A DNA stretch of 64,000 nt from Balanoglossus misakiensis (GCA_040954595.2 CM082584.2:13268001-13332000), one strand, 5' to 3'; shown: positions 45,553 through 58,300, numbered from the stretch's first letter. Made by a program: numbers and translations. Notes: generated from the letters alone by a model not told the origin.

Positions 45553-45935
45553 CACATCAACCAATCACAAATGCACCTGGTGAATGACATGTTTCGATTG
45601 GATAGTTGGCAGCCAGTTCATTTATCAGATGGTCAGTGAGGTGCCTCTTCCATCATTCGAAACTCCATCTTTGACGTGTAAACATCGTGGCAGAAATTTG
45701 TAACGACAACAACCTATTCATTACCCAGAGCAATTTTCGACAACCAAGTGAAAGTGAAGGCCTGACTGTGGCGATATGGATTGGACTTTCCAAGATTTTA
45801 ATAGGTAGCCTCGTTTATGATAGTGTACAGAAACCATCGGCCATGGAACGTGTCGACGAAAATCAAGGGGGACTGTTCTCTTGGCTTGCAGCCACCATTG
45901 CGTACATCCTCTACTGTAAGTAACAGCTTTCTGTC
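45553..45935 (+). repeat. Promoter-like duplicated segment A
   Basis: A segment of about 380 bp repeated at 51135-51527 in the same orientation. It contains a CCAAT box (AACCAATCAC) and an inverted CCAAT (CGATTGGAT) followed by TTGGCAGCCAGTTCATTT and GGTCAGTGAGGTGCC, and ends at a conserved splice donor CTGTAAGTAACAG at 45916. It is probably a promoter plus untranslated first exon for the sulfotransferase that begins about 400 bp downstream. The ATG exons of both sulfotransferases have an AG acceptor just before them, which fits such a leader exon. Confidence 0.65.
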
Positions 45936-46342
45936 TTTGTCTCTCGAAATGTTAACATTTAAAAAGCATAGCAAGCCCAGACTCTATACTCCGTTGATCT
46001 AAAGTTTTCCGTTTTAATGTAGTTTGTTCAACAATTAATTCATGTTGTTTTGTGCACTACTCCGAGATGCGTGTCTGCTTGTTACATTTATGCAAGAAAT
46101 GAATGGGTAAATTTAAATAATCGCAAATTCATTTTGGTGCGTCCAATGGACGTCTTCATCTAAAAATGTGGACAGTGTGCGCATGCTCAAGGATTACCGG
46201 ATTATCACATCAAAACCGTCGACAAAGACTCCGCTCTCACTAACAGACGCAGATGCGCTCGGTTCGGCGACAGCTTAGTTTCAAGTATTGAAGAAGTACA
46301 ACTACCATTTCGTTTTGCCTACTAAGAGAGGAAATCGGCAAC

Positions 46343-48483
46343 ATGAAAAGGCTGAATCTTGTGGTCGTGATTGGGAGTGCAAGTCTTTTTATCGCATACT
46401 TGATGTTTTCTGACTCATTTCGTGTTGCAGTTACACCAAGGTAAGATACCAGCATCTATTGATATTAGAAATGTATATTTATTTCACCAGAACTGAAAAT
46501 AAGTAGAAAAGAACGAATGTAATCTCACAGGCAATCATAAGGAGTACATTGCAGTCGTAAAACAATTTCTGAAGAGAACCAAAGAAAAAAGTACCGTGAT
46601 TCAAACTAGATATACATGACTCTAAACTCATTTCTACTATATTATGGAGGATGTATGTCTGAAATCAATGGGAATTTATGAAAAGAGAATTTCGTTGATT
46701 AATTTAATAAAGTGATGTGGTTTGGGATACTACTGTTTTTTATATAAAAAATCTGTCCCGAGCCACGTAATACCTTAAATACGCACGCATAGTTATTGTT
46801 GTAAAGATACTGTCTCTGAAACGTCAGTTTTACCATATCTGAACGAAGCACATGTTGCCATAAGAAAGATCATGGATTGTATGATGGTGAGATTAACGAT
46901 TTTTATTCAATTCGAAACGATGGGTCTAATCACGTGGTCTAATGTCTTCTAATCTCTCAATAGGGAATAGACAGAACTGCACATGCTGTGGTAATTTAAA
47001 AGATAGCTGCTAGCTTAGCTTTCTATTGCAGGTTTTACAAATACACAGTGTTCAATCCAGGCACAGATTAATTCATTGATGTTTGACTCCTGTACAACAA
47101 TTACATCTCGAAACATTAATCTGGCATTAATTACAAAGGTTTTAATTTTTTTGTTGCCAATATCGCTTAATCCCACATGAACTATAATCTTCTCTGACCT
47201 CTCCATCTAATCGCGTTTTTATAACCAAGCTTTGTGTAATACTAGAATAGGTGCAGAGTTTAATATAACATGAGAATGTCCTTCCATATAAACTGCGTAA
47301 CTACGCGAGATCTCGCAGCGTCTCGTGGAGTTCGGAAAACCGTCTATTGTTGCTATCTCGATTTAACTTAATGAAATAAAACTTAATAATAATTAAACTG
47401 ATCCATACTCATATGTCTGCTTTATGTTTTCACAGTGGACGAAAATCACCTATAACGTACGATGAAGATGACGTCACGAAACCTATTACGCATGATGGAG
47501 ATGAAGAAGACGTCACAAAACTTTACCCATGGCTGAAGAAGAAAAACTATCTGCCAAACTATTTTACTCGCCCAATAAGCAGAAAGACTTTCGAACGTTT
47601 GCCATCAGATGATGTCTACGCCGATGCTATGATAGTCTTTGTCCATCTTCTCAAGGCCGGTGGCGGAACGACAAGGCATTGCCTTTCGCGCCTATTAAGA
47701 GATATCGGTGAGCCAGGTTATCGCATATTAGGTAGTGTAACTGCACATAGAGTGTATCCACGATTGCTGAGCGGGGGATATAATCAAACTCTCGACAAAA
47801 GCTACGGCGGGGATGGGACATTTCCTGTCTGTAATTTCACAACGAAGCCGTGTGCAACTTTTACGGTTATTCGGGAACCGTATGAGCGGATGATTTCTTC
47901 ATATAACTTTTGTAAAACCAACGAACAGGCTATGTGCAGGTTGATGCCAATTCAAAAGATGACAGTGAACGAATGGGCCGTATACCAAGGCAGTATGTTT
48001 TTCGAGCAAATCATATTAAATCCGGAATTTTGGACGGAGGAAAATTTGCAGGTATTCGAAGAAATCCGCACACCCGAAGAGTCGCCAACGAACGTGTTCC
48101 CGCTATTTTGGAGAAATAAACTGATGTTGGAATACGTCATTCCGAAGGAACACAAACCTCTGATACTGGACTATGTTTTAGATCACCTGGAATCGTGGTT
48201 TGCTGTTATTGGATTGACAGAGGAGTATGAAGCATCGTTCCGTCTATTTGAAGAAGTCTTCAAACTTCCATTCTCCAGTCGGTGTGCTGACACGAAGGTT
48301 CACCAAAGAAACTACACAGAAGAAAGTCAAGACGCAAATGAAACTAAAGAGCAGATTGTTGAGAAGTTAAAGAATGAATTATCTGCTGATCCCGCTGTGA
48401 GAGAAGTACTCCGATGGGACATCGAGATTTACAGAAAGGCCCAGGACATTTTCAGACAACAGAAACAGGCTTTACGAAAGTAA
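46343..48483 (+). CDS. Type II membrane carbohydrate sulfotransferase 1 (Sulfotransfer_2-like)
   Basis: Two exons, 46343-46440 and 47436-48483, joined in phase 2, give 381 aa. The N terminus MKRLNLVVVIGSASLFIAYL is a signal anchor for Golgi-type topology. The lumenal domain has a 5'-PAPS-binding loop FVHLLKAGGGTT (residues 101-112) and a 3'-phosphate motif IREPYERMISS (178-188), the arrangement of glycan sulfotransferases of the HS2ST/HS6ST superfamily, plus NFTTKPC and FWRNKLMLEY conserved with its neighbour. The acceptor sugar cannot be told from sequence. It is a tandem paralogue of the gene at 49420 with the same intron position and phase. The start is preceded by an acceptor-like CTACTAAG, so an upstream leader exon (segment A) is likely. 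AATAAA at 48801-48806. Confidence 0.88.
46441..47435 (+). other. Sulfotransferase 1 intron
   Basis: A 995-bp GT-AG intron between the membrane-anchor exon and the catalytic exon. Nothing else recognised in it. Confidence 0.8.
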
Positions 48484-49419
48484 CACGTGTTAACAAAGAG
48501 ATTGGAAATCAAAGTCAACGTATTCCTCACGATGTAAAAAGGGTTCGAACAATTTTAAAACGTTCTTTAATGTGTCAGCCGTACATAAATGTGTTTATGT
48601 AGAGAATTTAATGTATGTCTAATGACATTGTATCATTTCAGTTGTATTGCAAATTTGATCTTTAAACAAGGCTTTAGGATAGGAGATTCATTCCAGGAAG
48701 GTTGAATCAGATCCCGGTTACCCTTCTAAAAATTCCACAATGTAAGAAGGTAAATTATTACAATCAATCACTTTAAAACATTAGTAATGTAAGAAGGTTA
48801 AATAAATGTTCATGGTGTTGGAATAAATTGGCTCATAAAAACTCCCCGAATGTTGGATTTGTGATGTTTCGAGTACTGCTTCACTAACCTTACATCATCT
48901 GTCGGTGAGATACAATCACTACTGCAGTATCTGTTTGTTAATCTTTCATATCGCAATAGGAAATTACATTTGCCAAACAGAATCAATAACACAGGCCTTT
49001 ATCCCTTTTTAAGAAAGAAAAAGGGATGTTGGATATGAAGGATTTTCACAAATTATAAGTAGCTCCAGATGGTACAAGCGAACACAAGCCGTTACAGCGC
49101 GGGGCATTGTGGGGTCTGAATGACCACGTATGGCAACATATACCACAATTTCTTATCTAACCGTTGTAGACCATGTCATAGAAAGAACTTCTAAAACACA
49201 TCTTCTTGAGCATAAAATGAACCCCATAACAGACATACGTTCAAGAATCCATTTATACCTAAGATAATCCCAATCACGTGACCCCGGGATAATCTCTTAA
49301 TACGGTATCTGCGCGGACAACCTAAGCTAGTTTTTTTAATTAACTTTCGTAAAGCTTTCCATTTTAGTATTGGTGCAATAAAAATCATTTCATTTTACTC
49401 AGAAGAGGTCGCCAGGAAC
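48484..49419. other. Spacer between the tandem sulfotransferases
   Basis: It holds the 3' UTR of sulfotransferase 1 (AATAAA at 48801-48806) and about 600 bp of otherwise featureless DNA. The last bases before the next ATG contain TTTTACTCAG, a good acceptor. I see no copy of the promoter-like segment here. Confidence 0.6.
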
Positions 49420-50818
49420 ATGGTATTCTTCAGTGGTAATAAATTGAAACCCAGTGTTTGGATAGTCATCGCAATTGCTGGAATTCTCTTCTTCATGTTT
49501 TATGTTTGGAATGAAAACAATGCATACGTGTCTCATGCTTTGCTTATTCCAAGGTAAGATACCAACATTTATTGCATGTTTCGGTAGATATTTTTAGAGA
49601 ATGTGAAACATGGGGAAGTACAGTTATATGTTATAATCGACAGAAAGAAAGGAAGAACGTTACAAAAGAGAAATTGTGTTCTTATCACACAATCGGTAAT
49701 TTCCACCAAGGTTCAAATACAGGCACTAACATCTATAACATATTCTCGATGACTGTGTATACATTAATATGTACGTACTCTTCTCTTTTCATAGTGGAAG
49801 AAAACTACCTCTTTCTAACGAACGGCATGAAGATGACGTCACAAAATTGTATCCGTGGCTGAAGAAGCAAAACTATCTACCAAACTATTTCACCCGACTA
49901 ATCAACAGACAGACTTCCGAAAGATTCCCACAGGATATAGCATACACGGATAGCACGATGGTTTTTGTTCATCTCTCCAAAGCTGGTGGAGGAACCACAA
50001 GGCATTGCCTTTCACGTTTACTAGAAGATATTGGCGAGCCGGGTTATCGCCTCGTGGGCAGTAAAACTGCGTACAGCGTCTATCCCAAAATGCTGCTTCG
50101 CGGGAATAATCAAAGTCTCGCGAGAAGCTACGTCGGAGATGGCACATTTCCCATCTGCAATTTCACGACGAAACCATGTGCGACGTTTACTGTTCTTCGG
50201 GATCCTTATGAGCGGCTGATTTCCTCGTTTAATTTTTGTCAAAGTAATGCGCAGGATCAGTGTATCATGCGGCCTGTTCATGATATGACAGTGAAAGAAT
50301 GGGCCTTACACCAGGGTAGTTTCTTCTTCCGAATGTTACTCCTCAATCCGGAATTTTTGAAAAAAGACTACATAAAACTTCTCGATAAAATCCGTTCACC
50401 CGAAGATCCACCATCTGAGCGTATACCACTATTTTGGAGAAACAAACTCATGTTGGATTACTTCATAAAAGATGAACATAAAACTATGATTTTGGACTAT
50501 GTGATCGATCACTTAGAATCATGGTTTGCTGTAATAGGTTTGACCTCCGACTATGAAACCACATTTCGTCTGTTTGAACGTGTTTTCCAGCTTCCATTCT
50601 CTAGTCTATGTACTGACATATGGGTTCACAAAAGGGGATATACAGATGAAAGTGCAGACGCAAATGAAACTAAAGAGCAGATTGTTGAGAAGTTAAAGAA
50701 TGAATTATCTGCTGATCCCGAAGTGAGGGAAGCACTCCGATGGGACATCGAAATTTATCGAAAGGCAGAGGAAATTTTTAGACAACAGAAACGAGCTTTC
50801 CGAAATGAATATATATAA
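49420..50818 (+). CDS. Type II membrane carbohydrate sulfotransferase 2 (tandem paralogue)
   Basis: Exons 49420-49553 and 49795-50818, phase-2 junction, 385 aa. The N-terminal anchor VWIVIAIAGILFFMFYVW is followed by a short stem, the 5'-PAPS loop FVHLSKAGGGTT (102-113) and the 3'-phosphate motif LRDPYERLISS (179-189). It is clearly homologous throughout its catalytic exon to the gene at 46343, with the same exon layout, and shares a 64-bp block that is identical at the nucleotide level near the C terminus while the rest is visibly diverged. Function inferred: Golgi sulfation of a glycan or glycoprotein; substrate unknown. The ATG lies 17 bp after a strong acceptor (TTTTACTCAG), so transcription may start further upstream, possibly even from segment A. 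AATAAA at 50869-50874. Confidence 0.88.
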
Positions 50819-50868
50819 AACAAAGAGTTTTCCAAATATGGGAATCTACAAACTGGTTAATAGAAAAG

Positions 50869-50874
50869 AATAAA
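50869..50874 (+). terminator. Candidate poly(A) signal, sulfotransferase 2
   Basis: AATAAA 51 bp after the stop codon, the only clear hexamer nearby. Confidence 0.6.
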
Positions 50875-51134
50875 AATGTTGTTAACTGGTTGCCACTGAT
50901 ACCGTGACAATAGACCATTTTCCGAACTCTACGAGACCCATTTCTGTCTTTGTAGTTAGCGTATTAAACCCATTCAATGGTTTCATATTTTGTTATTTTT
51001 CTGTATACCTATATCAGTAAGCTTACTTGTATGTACATGCAGGACCAAAGTAGGAGAATAAAATCACGAAAAAAATGCAAAAAGCGCCAGCGCCAGAGTA
51101 TCTGTGATCGCGGTATGCTAAACAACTATTCAGC

Positions 51135-51527
51135 CACATCAACCAATCACAAACTTCAAAAAATGCACCTGGTGAACGACACATTCCGATTGGATGGTTG
51201 GCAGCCAGTTCATTTGTCAGGTGATCAGTGAGGTGCCACTTCCATCATTCGAAACTCATTCTTTGACGCACGGACATCGTGGCTGAACGTAGTGACGAGA
51301 ACGACCAAATTCATTTCCCAGACCAATATCCGGCAACCAAGTGAAAGTGAAGATGACGATAAAGCCTGGATTCTCAAGATTCTGATAGCCTCATTGAAAA
51401 TTATGTACATAAACCATCAAGTATGGAAAGTGACTTGACGAAAATCAAGGGTGCCTTTTCTCACGGCGTGCAGTTGCAGCCCCAATTGAGCACGTTTTCT
51501 GCAACTGTAAGTAACAGTTTTCTGTCA
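51135..51527 (+). repeat. Promoter-like duplicated segment B
   Basis: Second copy of the segment at 45553-45935: the same CCAAT and inverted CCAAT boxes, the same downstream block, and the same donor CTGTAAGTAACAG at 51507. Indels shift every reading frame relative to copy A, so shared coding function is unlikely. It lies about 1 kb upstream of the second AKR start and may serve as its promoter, or be left from a lost sulfotransferase copy. Confidence 0.65.
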
Positions 51528-52566
51528 TATTCTTCTGAATAACATGTAAACTGAAAGTTATTCTCTTGATAGGAATTTTCTATAGTGTGTCAGCAAGGAA
51601 CTTCTCAGAAGTTCTGGTTCTTCAAAACAATGCAGTTCTCATATGCGTAACCGTGTGCGAGGTAGAAATGAAACTCCACCCAAAGATCGAGCCGAGCGCA
51701 GAATTACCGAGAAAGATGGCCGAATCAAGTATGTGAACCCGGAAGCAATTATTCCAGGAAGAGACAACATTTCTTTCAAAATGAACAGTGTCTAATCTTG
51801 TGTGTTGTGGGTGAATGGTATTATGCCAGGTGAAGTGAAATATCTGACTAATACACTGGGAGTGTAGTACATGAACTAATACATTGTAAACATTTTATCT
51901 GCATGTAGACTGAAAGTTCGGTTGTGTGCGGGCACTCCAGCGCATAGTCATGTTAAATCGGAAAATATAGAAACTGCAGCCATTTGCCTCTGGCCTTGCC
52001 AGTGCTAAAATTAGTCGTTAATTAAACCACCCTTTGTCCTACACACAAAGACATCGATAATTATCGGTTTCACTTTTCATATTCCACAAATTCTAAACCA
52101 GGACCAAGGCTACATCATTGGTATTACTGTCAGATTATTAAAAGAATATTTGCTGAGTCATTTTTCAAGGTCATCTTCAGCTTTAACCCTGGAAACAGAA
52201 TGTTGCAAGCTTTAGCATAGAGAAAGTGACCCAGGCAACTGTAACCTATGCGTACATGCAGGGAACGTGTATTCAATGACCTGAATCTATTCCAAATTTC
52301 ACCCGAAGCTTCCTGATCTATTGGACTGCAGTGAGCGTTTCCTTATTCAGTTATAAATTTGCTGGAGAAAATTTATGTAAAGAACCGGTAACTTTTAATG
52401 TACGGGTAGTAAAATACAAAGCGCATGCGTGATTCTCATGGTCAGTTCCTTAAAGCGGCTACCTTTGTTTAAAGTACGGGTGGGTAGCAGTCATTGCGAA
52501 CTGACTCTTACAAATTGGCAAGCAAATTAAACTTGGTTGGATAGATTTGCATTTCTTCGATTCACT

Positions 52567-54680
52567 ATGGCCACGTCTGTGCTGTTGTCCTCTGGTGCTA
52601 GAATGCCCCTTGTTGGTCTGGGTACATGGAAAAGTAAACCTGGACAGGTTGAACACGCAGTGAAGGCTGCCATCGAGTGTGGCTATCGTCATATTGACTG
52701 CGCAGCTTTGTACAGTAACGAAGCTGAAGTGAGAGCTGGACTGAATTCTGTCGAGGTAACCACATCAACATTTCAGGTTTCTGTCTGGTTCATTCTTTTT
52801 GTGGTCAAATGTTAAATTTTTGGTGAATCCTTTGTGTACGAACACACTAATTAAGTCCGTCTACTCTACATCCAAGTTCGATGCTTTAGATCCCTAATTT
52901 TGGTCATTTTTGTTGATGGGTTCCCGTTCGGCATTTATTCTTACTTTCTCCTCCCTTTATCGCATAGGGTGTGGATCGCAAGGATATATTCATAACGTCC
53001 AAGCTATGGAATACAATGCACGCTTCAGAGGATGTGCGACCGGCTTGTTTAAAATCCATGCGAGATCTTGGCGTAGACTATCTAGATCTGTACCTGATTC
53101 ATTGGCCGTATGGATATAAGTAAGAGAATAGAAACTTGACCACCTGCAATAAGGTTTAGCGGATTGCGTGCATGTAGATTTAAGATCACGTACATTGTAT
53201 AATTACTCATTCTGGCGGCTGTCGTTTGAAGAAAAAATATCTCAGAATTGAAACGACATTCCTTATTTCCAAACCCAGGAATAACGGAACAGGCGATCTG
53301 CTGCCTAAGAATGCTGATGGAAGCATCATGTACAGCGATGTATCCTTCCTGGAGACCTGGGCTGCCATGGAAAAACTGGTTGATGAAGGACTCTGCAAAC
53401 ACATTGGTGTTTCCAACTTCAACAGCAAACAGATTGCAGAAATCTGTGAAAAGGGGAAGATCAAACCAGCTGTGGTACAAGTGAGTTCATGTTGATACAC
53501 ATTCTCCAAGAAGAGACTAGCGTGGATAGTTGAGGATTTCGACCAGGGTCTGGCTCAAATAACTTAAAAGATGTGATGATATTTTACCTTACAGGTTGAG
53601 TGCCATCCCTACTTCAATCAATCCAAGCTCGTTAAATTCTGCAAGGACAGGGACATCGCTGTGACAGCATATAGTCCTCTCGGCTCTCCGGACAGACCTT
53701 GGGCCAAATCCAGTGATCCGGTCATCATAGATGACCCAGTGTTGAAGAGCATTGGAAATAAGTACAACAAGACTGCGGCGCAAGTCGCTTTGAGGTCAGA
53801 AGCGGTCATATTGTTTCCTCTAGCTCTCTATATGATGTGGATATGAACGTATCATTCGGCATGAACAATACACGAACATCAAAAGCAAAGTACTTTGCTT
53901 ACTTTATATATATATATATTTTTTAAAATCCAGATTCAATGTACAAAGAGGAATCGTTGTCATCCCCAAGAGTGTCACGCCAGCAAGAATCGCTCAGAAC
54001 GGAGAGGTGAGACTTGTAGTTTTATGATTATCGGAAGTATGAATAAATATTGCAGATAGCAAAAGCAAAGGAAAGCTAAGAACAGGGAGAATACGTCGAA
54101 GTCGGTAAATGCTGACAGAAGAATAGAAATGCGAAAATATGACAAAGGTGTTACTATGAAGTCATTCCATAATGTGGACCATTATTGGAAAGTGAATACA
54201 AATGTGAATCGTTCGGCTTCCTTGTCTTGACTGTACTCAGTTCAATTTCTAATTTATTACAGTTGTTTGATTTTGAACTGTCTGGGGAAGACATGAGAGC
54301 CATAGAAGGTCTGCAACGTAACGAGACAGGGCGTGTCTGTATCCCAACTTTCCAGGTAAGAATACCAGTGGTTCGTCAAGTGCCAACCTCACAGCAGATC
54401 AATGCGATTTCTCATATTTTCACTTCAGACAAAGCGATTTAAAAAATCCAAACAGACCTAACGCTACATTTTACTTGATGATGAAACTAAGAGTGGATGA
54501 ATACTCTTAGAGTGACAGATCCAAAATACGATGAAAATCTGAAAAAAAAAATCGAATCTGAAATTCTAAAATAATTATGACTTTAACACGTAGTCCACCA
54601 TTTTATCATTTCAGATTAACGGAAAAACAGTGAGAATGGCTCTTGACCACCCTTATTATCCGTTTGACGAAGAATTCTGA
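52567..54680 (+). CDS. AKR1A1: AKR1A1-type aldo-keto reductase (copy 2)
   Basis: Seven exons: 52567-52755, 52968-53119, 53279-53480, 53595-53794, 53934-54006, 54263-54355 and 54615-54680; 324 aa, with intron positions and phases identical to copy 1. [41 protein letters not shown] and LYLIHWPY supply the AKR fold and the Asp-Tyr-Lys-His tetrad; [10 protein letters not shown] is the NADPH site. The gene has a single first exon. The C terminus (INGKTV... [10 protein letters not shown]) departs from the VDGKRIPRDAGH pattern of copy 1 and of vertebrate AKR1A1, so substrate preference may differ, since this segment contributes to the substrate pocket in the family. Exons 2 and 3 are almost identical in nucleotides to copy 1 while exons 1, 4 and 7 are much more diverged. 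AATAAA at 54766-54771. Confidence 0.93.
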
Positions 54681-54765
54681 AAATATCTGTGATTTTACGA
54701 CGCCCTCAACAGCCGAATTCTTCATAATTGGGGTTTTTGTTTGGTTTCTCTCACATGGATGAGAC

Positions 54766-54771
54766 AATAAA
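54766..54771 (+). terminator. Poly(A) signal, AKR copy 2
   Basis: AATAAA 86 bp past the stop. A minus-strand AATAAA (forward TTTATT, 54818-54823) for the convergent CHST-like gene lies only about 50 bp away, so the two 3' ends probably abut or overlap slightly. Confidence 0.6.
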
Positions 54772-54817
54772 ATATGACACAAAAGTGATATACGTGTGGA
54801 AGTCTCACAACTCCGAT

Positions 54818-54823
54818 TTTATT
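54818..54823 (-). terminator. Candidate poly(A) signal, CHST-like gene
   Basis: Minus-strand AATAAA about 540 bp after the stop, facing the AKR copy 2 signal. Confidence 0.45.
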
Positions 54824-55364
54824 TTGCGGTGACCAAAATAAGGTTTCTGCGCACAGTATAGAATTCATCAGCCAGTTTCAACCTGGATATTTAATATGAG
54901 AAGTGGCCAAAACAATATGGGAATACATATAATACCAATTTTCTTTTAAAATTGACGTGTAGTCAATCATTTTGGCATTAAAATGACAACTTTATCCCTC
55001 CCAGTTGTCGTCACAACATCCGCTATTCATAATCATAACTGCCAGCTGTTGCCACTGCGTCATGGAAGGGAATATTTGAAGAGTGGTCACTTCTAGCTTG
55101 TTAATAGAAGATTTGCTACCATGACAACAAGAGTAGTACATCAAAACTATCATCACTATCACGCTAATTCCCCCTGACTAGTAAAACAAATGAACCTATT
55201 GACACCGAAATTTTGAAGCAGACTTTGTATCACCCTTGTTCTCTGAGGTAAAGTACATAGAAAAAAAAGTCGAACAAAATGAATCCAAACCACGTGTGGG
55301 CAGTAATCTACAAGAACAGTCACGTTGGGAGTTGTATTCATTAGTTGATATCAAACGGATGATT

Positions 55365-58300
55365 TCAGCGGGCAGTTCTTACTGGTGGCATTTGGTTTGG
55401 CTGCAGCGGCACCGCCTGCGCATGCCCACTCAACGGCAGTTGATTATTTGCAATCTGTTCGCCTTGGTTCATCAGTTCTGGGTGTGTATCTATGGTTTTG
55501 TAGCCGACGGCTTGCATCATGTCGATGCAAGGGACTATGTACTGAATTATCTGCAAAGCGTCGAATGTAAGTTTGTACTTCCAGCTGTCAAATTTAACCC
55601 CCGTCGTTCCATTTCTCGTTAATTCCAACACCGAATTCTCCATGGGGATGTCAAGAAATTGGTAGAGTCGCGCAGGATATGTCACGTGGTTTGACTCTAA
55701 GTCTTCAAAACGGACTATTTTGTATCGACTTTTGTAAGTGTCAGACAGTGTGTGCATTGAGACGATGTTGTGCACCCAGGTTCGGCAATACTCGGTGACG
55801 GCAGTCTGAGTCTTCAAGTCGAGGTCAAGCATGTCATATTTGACTTTGATGCCGTGTTGAGCTTCAAGAAGTGACACAGCTACAGCTCTCGGGTCTTGGA
55901 CTAAGTGGATCACTTTGACCCTGGGATCTTTCATCAATAAAACGACATATTTGATATCGTGCATGTAGTTTGTCCTGACGCCGACATACGTAGCCGCTTT
56001 ACACTCCTCCGATATCATTCCACCGTCAACTTCTTTGCAGCCGACAAAATCGGACGCAGGACTCTCGTTCGCCCTCCAACAATACCTATCGTTCACCAGC
56101 GACCGCATCTGTACCAGTCTTTGGGACAAACCGAGTTTTGAATAGCTATCGGTGAAACACTCCAAATTGGGAGACTGGAAGTCGCACCGGAGGATGTCGA
56201 AGAGCATGTCGGCAAGTCTCGTGGAAAATACACTTTCAGCTGGAGATAGCAGCTCCAGACACTGGCGCAAAGCCACGCCTGGTTCGACCACATAGAAGAA
56301 TTTGTCGTTCTGTCCGAATATTCCGTCAAGAAGCCATGGGTGAAAGTGCGGGGATGTCAAGATGAGTACTTTAAGACGTCCATCAGTTATAACCTCTTGT
56401 TCATCCGTCAACTCTTCTGGTTCAGCAAATTCTGGCGTTTCTCCGACGCCATGTTGCTCGACAGCTTCGTCGATGTTGATGTTCCCTGCCACCTCTTCCG
56501 GTTCTAAAGATTCTTGAACCCCTGGATGAACATCTGGGTTCACCTGGATCTGCGTGTTGTTGTCTAAAAGACTTTGCATCGGTTGCTGGTATGTTTCTGG
56601 TGCTTGCTCTTGGAGCAAATCAGTCTCCACCGGTGACTGGAATTTTAAGCCATCGAACTGTACGCTAACATTCTGTTCTGGGCTAATATCAGTGGTTTGT
56701 TCGCCGAGATTTGGTGGTGCATATAGTGCAGTTTCGTCCTGAGGGGACGAATCTGGGAAGGGTGTTTTTTCATCGGAAGCTGGTATAATGTATTCATTTT
56801 CGGTGATAATTCCTTCGGGGACAATCTCATCAGACGCCACTTCGTTTACAGATACGTCATCACCTTCTTCAGAAAAACTACTTTCACTTTCCGAATCCGA
56901 GGTGGCGTCAGATTCGGTCATGTCCAGCCAGTCTTCCAAATCGTTGATGAAGACGGACGAAGAATCTTCAGACGACACCGATTCCTGCTCTTCCTCGGCC
57001 ACTGAGCTCAGACTCTCCACCAACGCATCCTCGCCGTCTCCTTCACTCAGACTTTCTGATTCGTCAGTAGCGCTGCTTCCGCCTGCTATTTCAGATTCAC
57101 TTTCTTCAACCACTTCAGTACTTCCTCCCAAAGCCTCAGCGTCTTCAGAGCTTCCACCCAAATCCTGCGATTCCAGCGGTAAATTGACATTGAATTCATC
57201 ACTGGCCTGGTTAGAGCTGCCATCGACGTTGCTTTCACTCGATTCACCTTCTCCAATTCTTGCATTTTCAGAATCAGGTTCTTGCAGGTCGTCTTTGTCG
57301 CTACTTCCAACCAATTCTTCATTGAAATCTTCCACTTCTTCCCCAGTATTTGTTCCAACTTCCTGTGGCCATTCACCGAGACTGTCTTCGTTGTTTTCCG
57401 ATTCTGAGTTGTAAGTTTCAGTTTCCTTCAGATTCTCTTCAAAGAGCAATGGCGGTTCCTCGTCACCTTCTTCCACTGTTTCCGTCTCATCTGCTGATGA
57501 GGTTACATCACTCTCATAAACGTTATTCTCAGTGAACTGTTCGTCCAACTGTTCAGATTCTCCGGGAACATTTTGTTCAAATCCCTCCAGCAAAACGTCA
57601 TCATTCTTCCCCGGTTCTAGATTATACCTTTCAGTTCCCTGCGATAGATTGTCATCAAACACCAGCGGCAAGCCATCGTAGTTCTGTCCCTCAATACCTG
57701 ACGACTTCGGCTCGCTGATCCCGCCATTTGCGTCCAAATTGTTTTGCTCCAAAGTCTCCGGCGCCCCTTGATCTACCTCATTTGCGTTTTCATAAAAATC
57801 TCCACCGTCCACGGTTTCCTGTGGGGAAAGCTCCCCAGATAACACCATTGTATTCTGAATTTCTTCCTCGGTCGCATCGTCTGGTTCGTAACTGTCTGTC
57901 TCAAACTTGGGTTCTTCCGACTCGCTATCATCGTTGCCGCCAATCTCCTCATCTGCGTCACTAACCATATTCTCGCCTGATTTGCTGCGGTCCTCTCCAT
58001 CAGATCGATCGCCATTGTCGTAGCTATCCATTTCTACATCTCTGTCACTCTGACCCGCTATATCTCCCTCCAAGTTGCTGCTCTGGATCGAATCGGGCAA
58101 ATTTTGACTGCTCTCAATGTCGTCGTCATCCATGATGATATCTGAACTTCCCCCCGTCGCCGGAACCTGAGAAGTCGGCACGGGTGAATTGTACGAGAAC
58201 TGGTCCTCTTCATCCTCGTCCACTGCCAGGTCAGCATCAACGCCCTTGAATCTATCAGACGTGTCAAACAAAAAATGTTTCACTTCTTCGTACTTATTCT

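Larger units (their letters stand above)
44761..46342. other. Intergenic region, AKR copy 1 to sulfotransferase 1
   Basis: It contains the AKR 3' UTR, an imperfect GC-centred inverted repeat at 45450-45503 (left end CGGATATTGAAC, centre GGCCTCAGGCC), and promoter-like segment A (45553-45935). No coding gene is recognised. The 78-codon open stretch starting at 45687 lies in segment A, has no ATG, and is not kept open in segment B. Confidence 0.6.
50819..52566. other. Intergenic region, sulfotransferase 2 to AKR copy 2
   Basis: Contains the short 3' UTR of sulfotransferase 2 and promoter-like segment B (51135-51527). From 51.6 to 52.5 kb I recognise nothing further. Confidence 0.6.
54681..55364. 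other. Convergent 3' region, AKR copy 2 / CHST-like gene
   Basis: Only 3' untranslated sequence and two facing poly(A) signals are recognised. No coding sequence. Confidence 0.6.

Noticed and set aside
45687-45923. 78-codon ORF with hydrophobic stretches upstream of sulfotransferase 1
   Set aside because: It starts with GTG, not ATG, and the frame is broken by indels and stops in the duplicated segment at 51135-51527, so the conserved feature is not coding.
56788-57414. 208-codon Ser-rich ORF on the + strand
   Set aside because: It is the antisense shadow of the Glu/Asp/Ser-rich linker of the CHST-like gene; GAA/GAG/TCx codons read as TTC/CTC/xGA with few stops.
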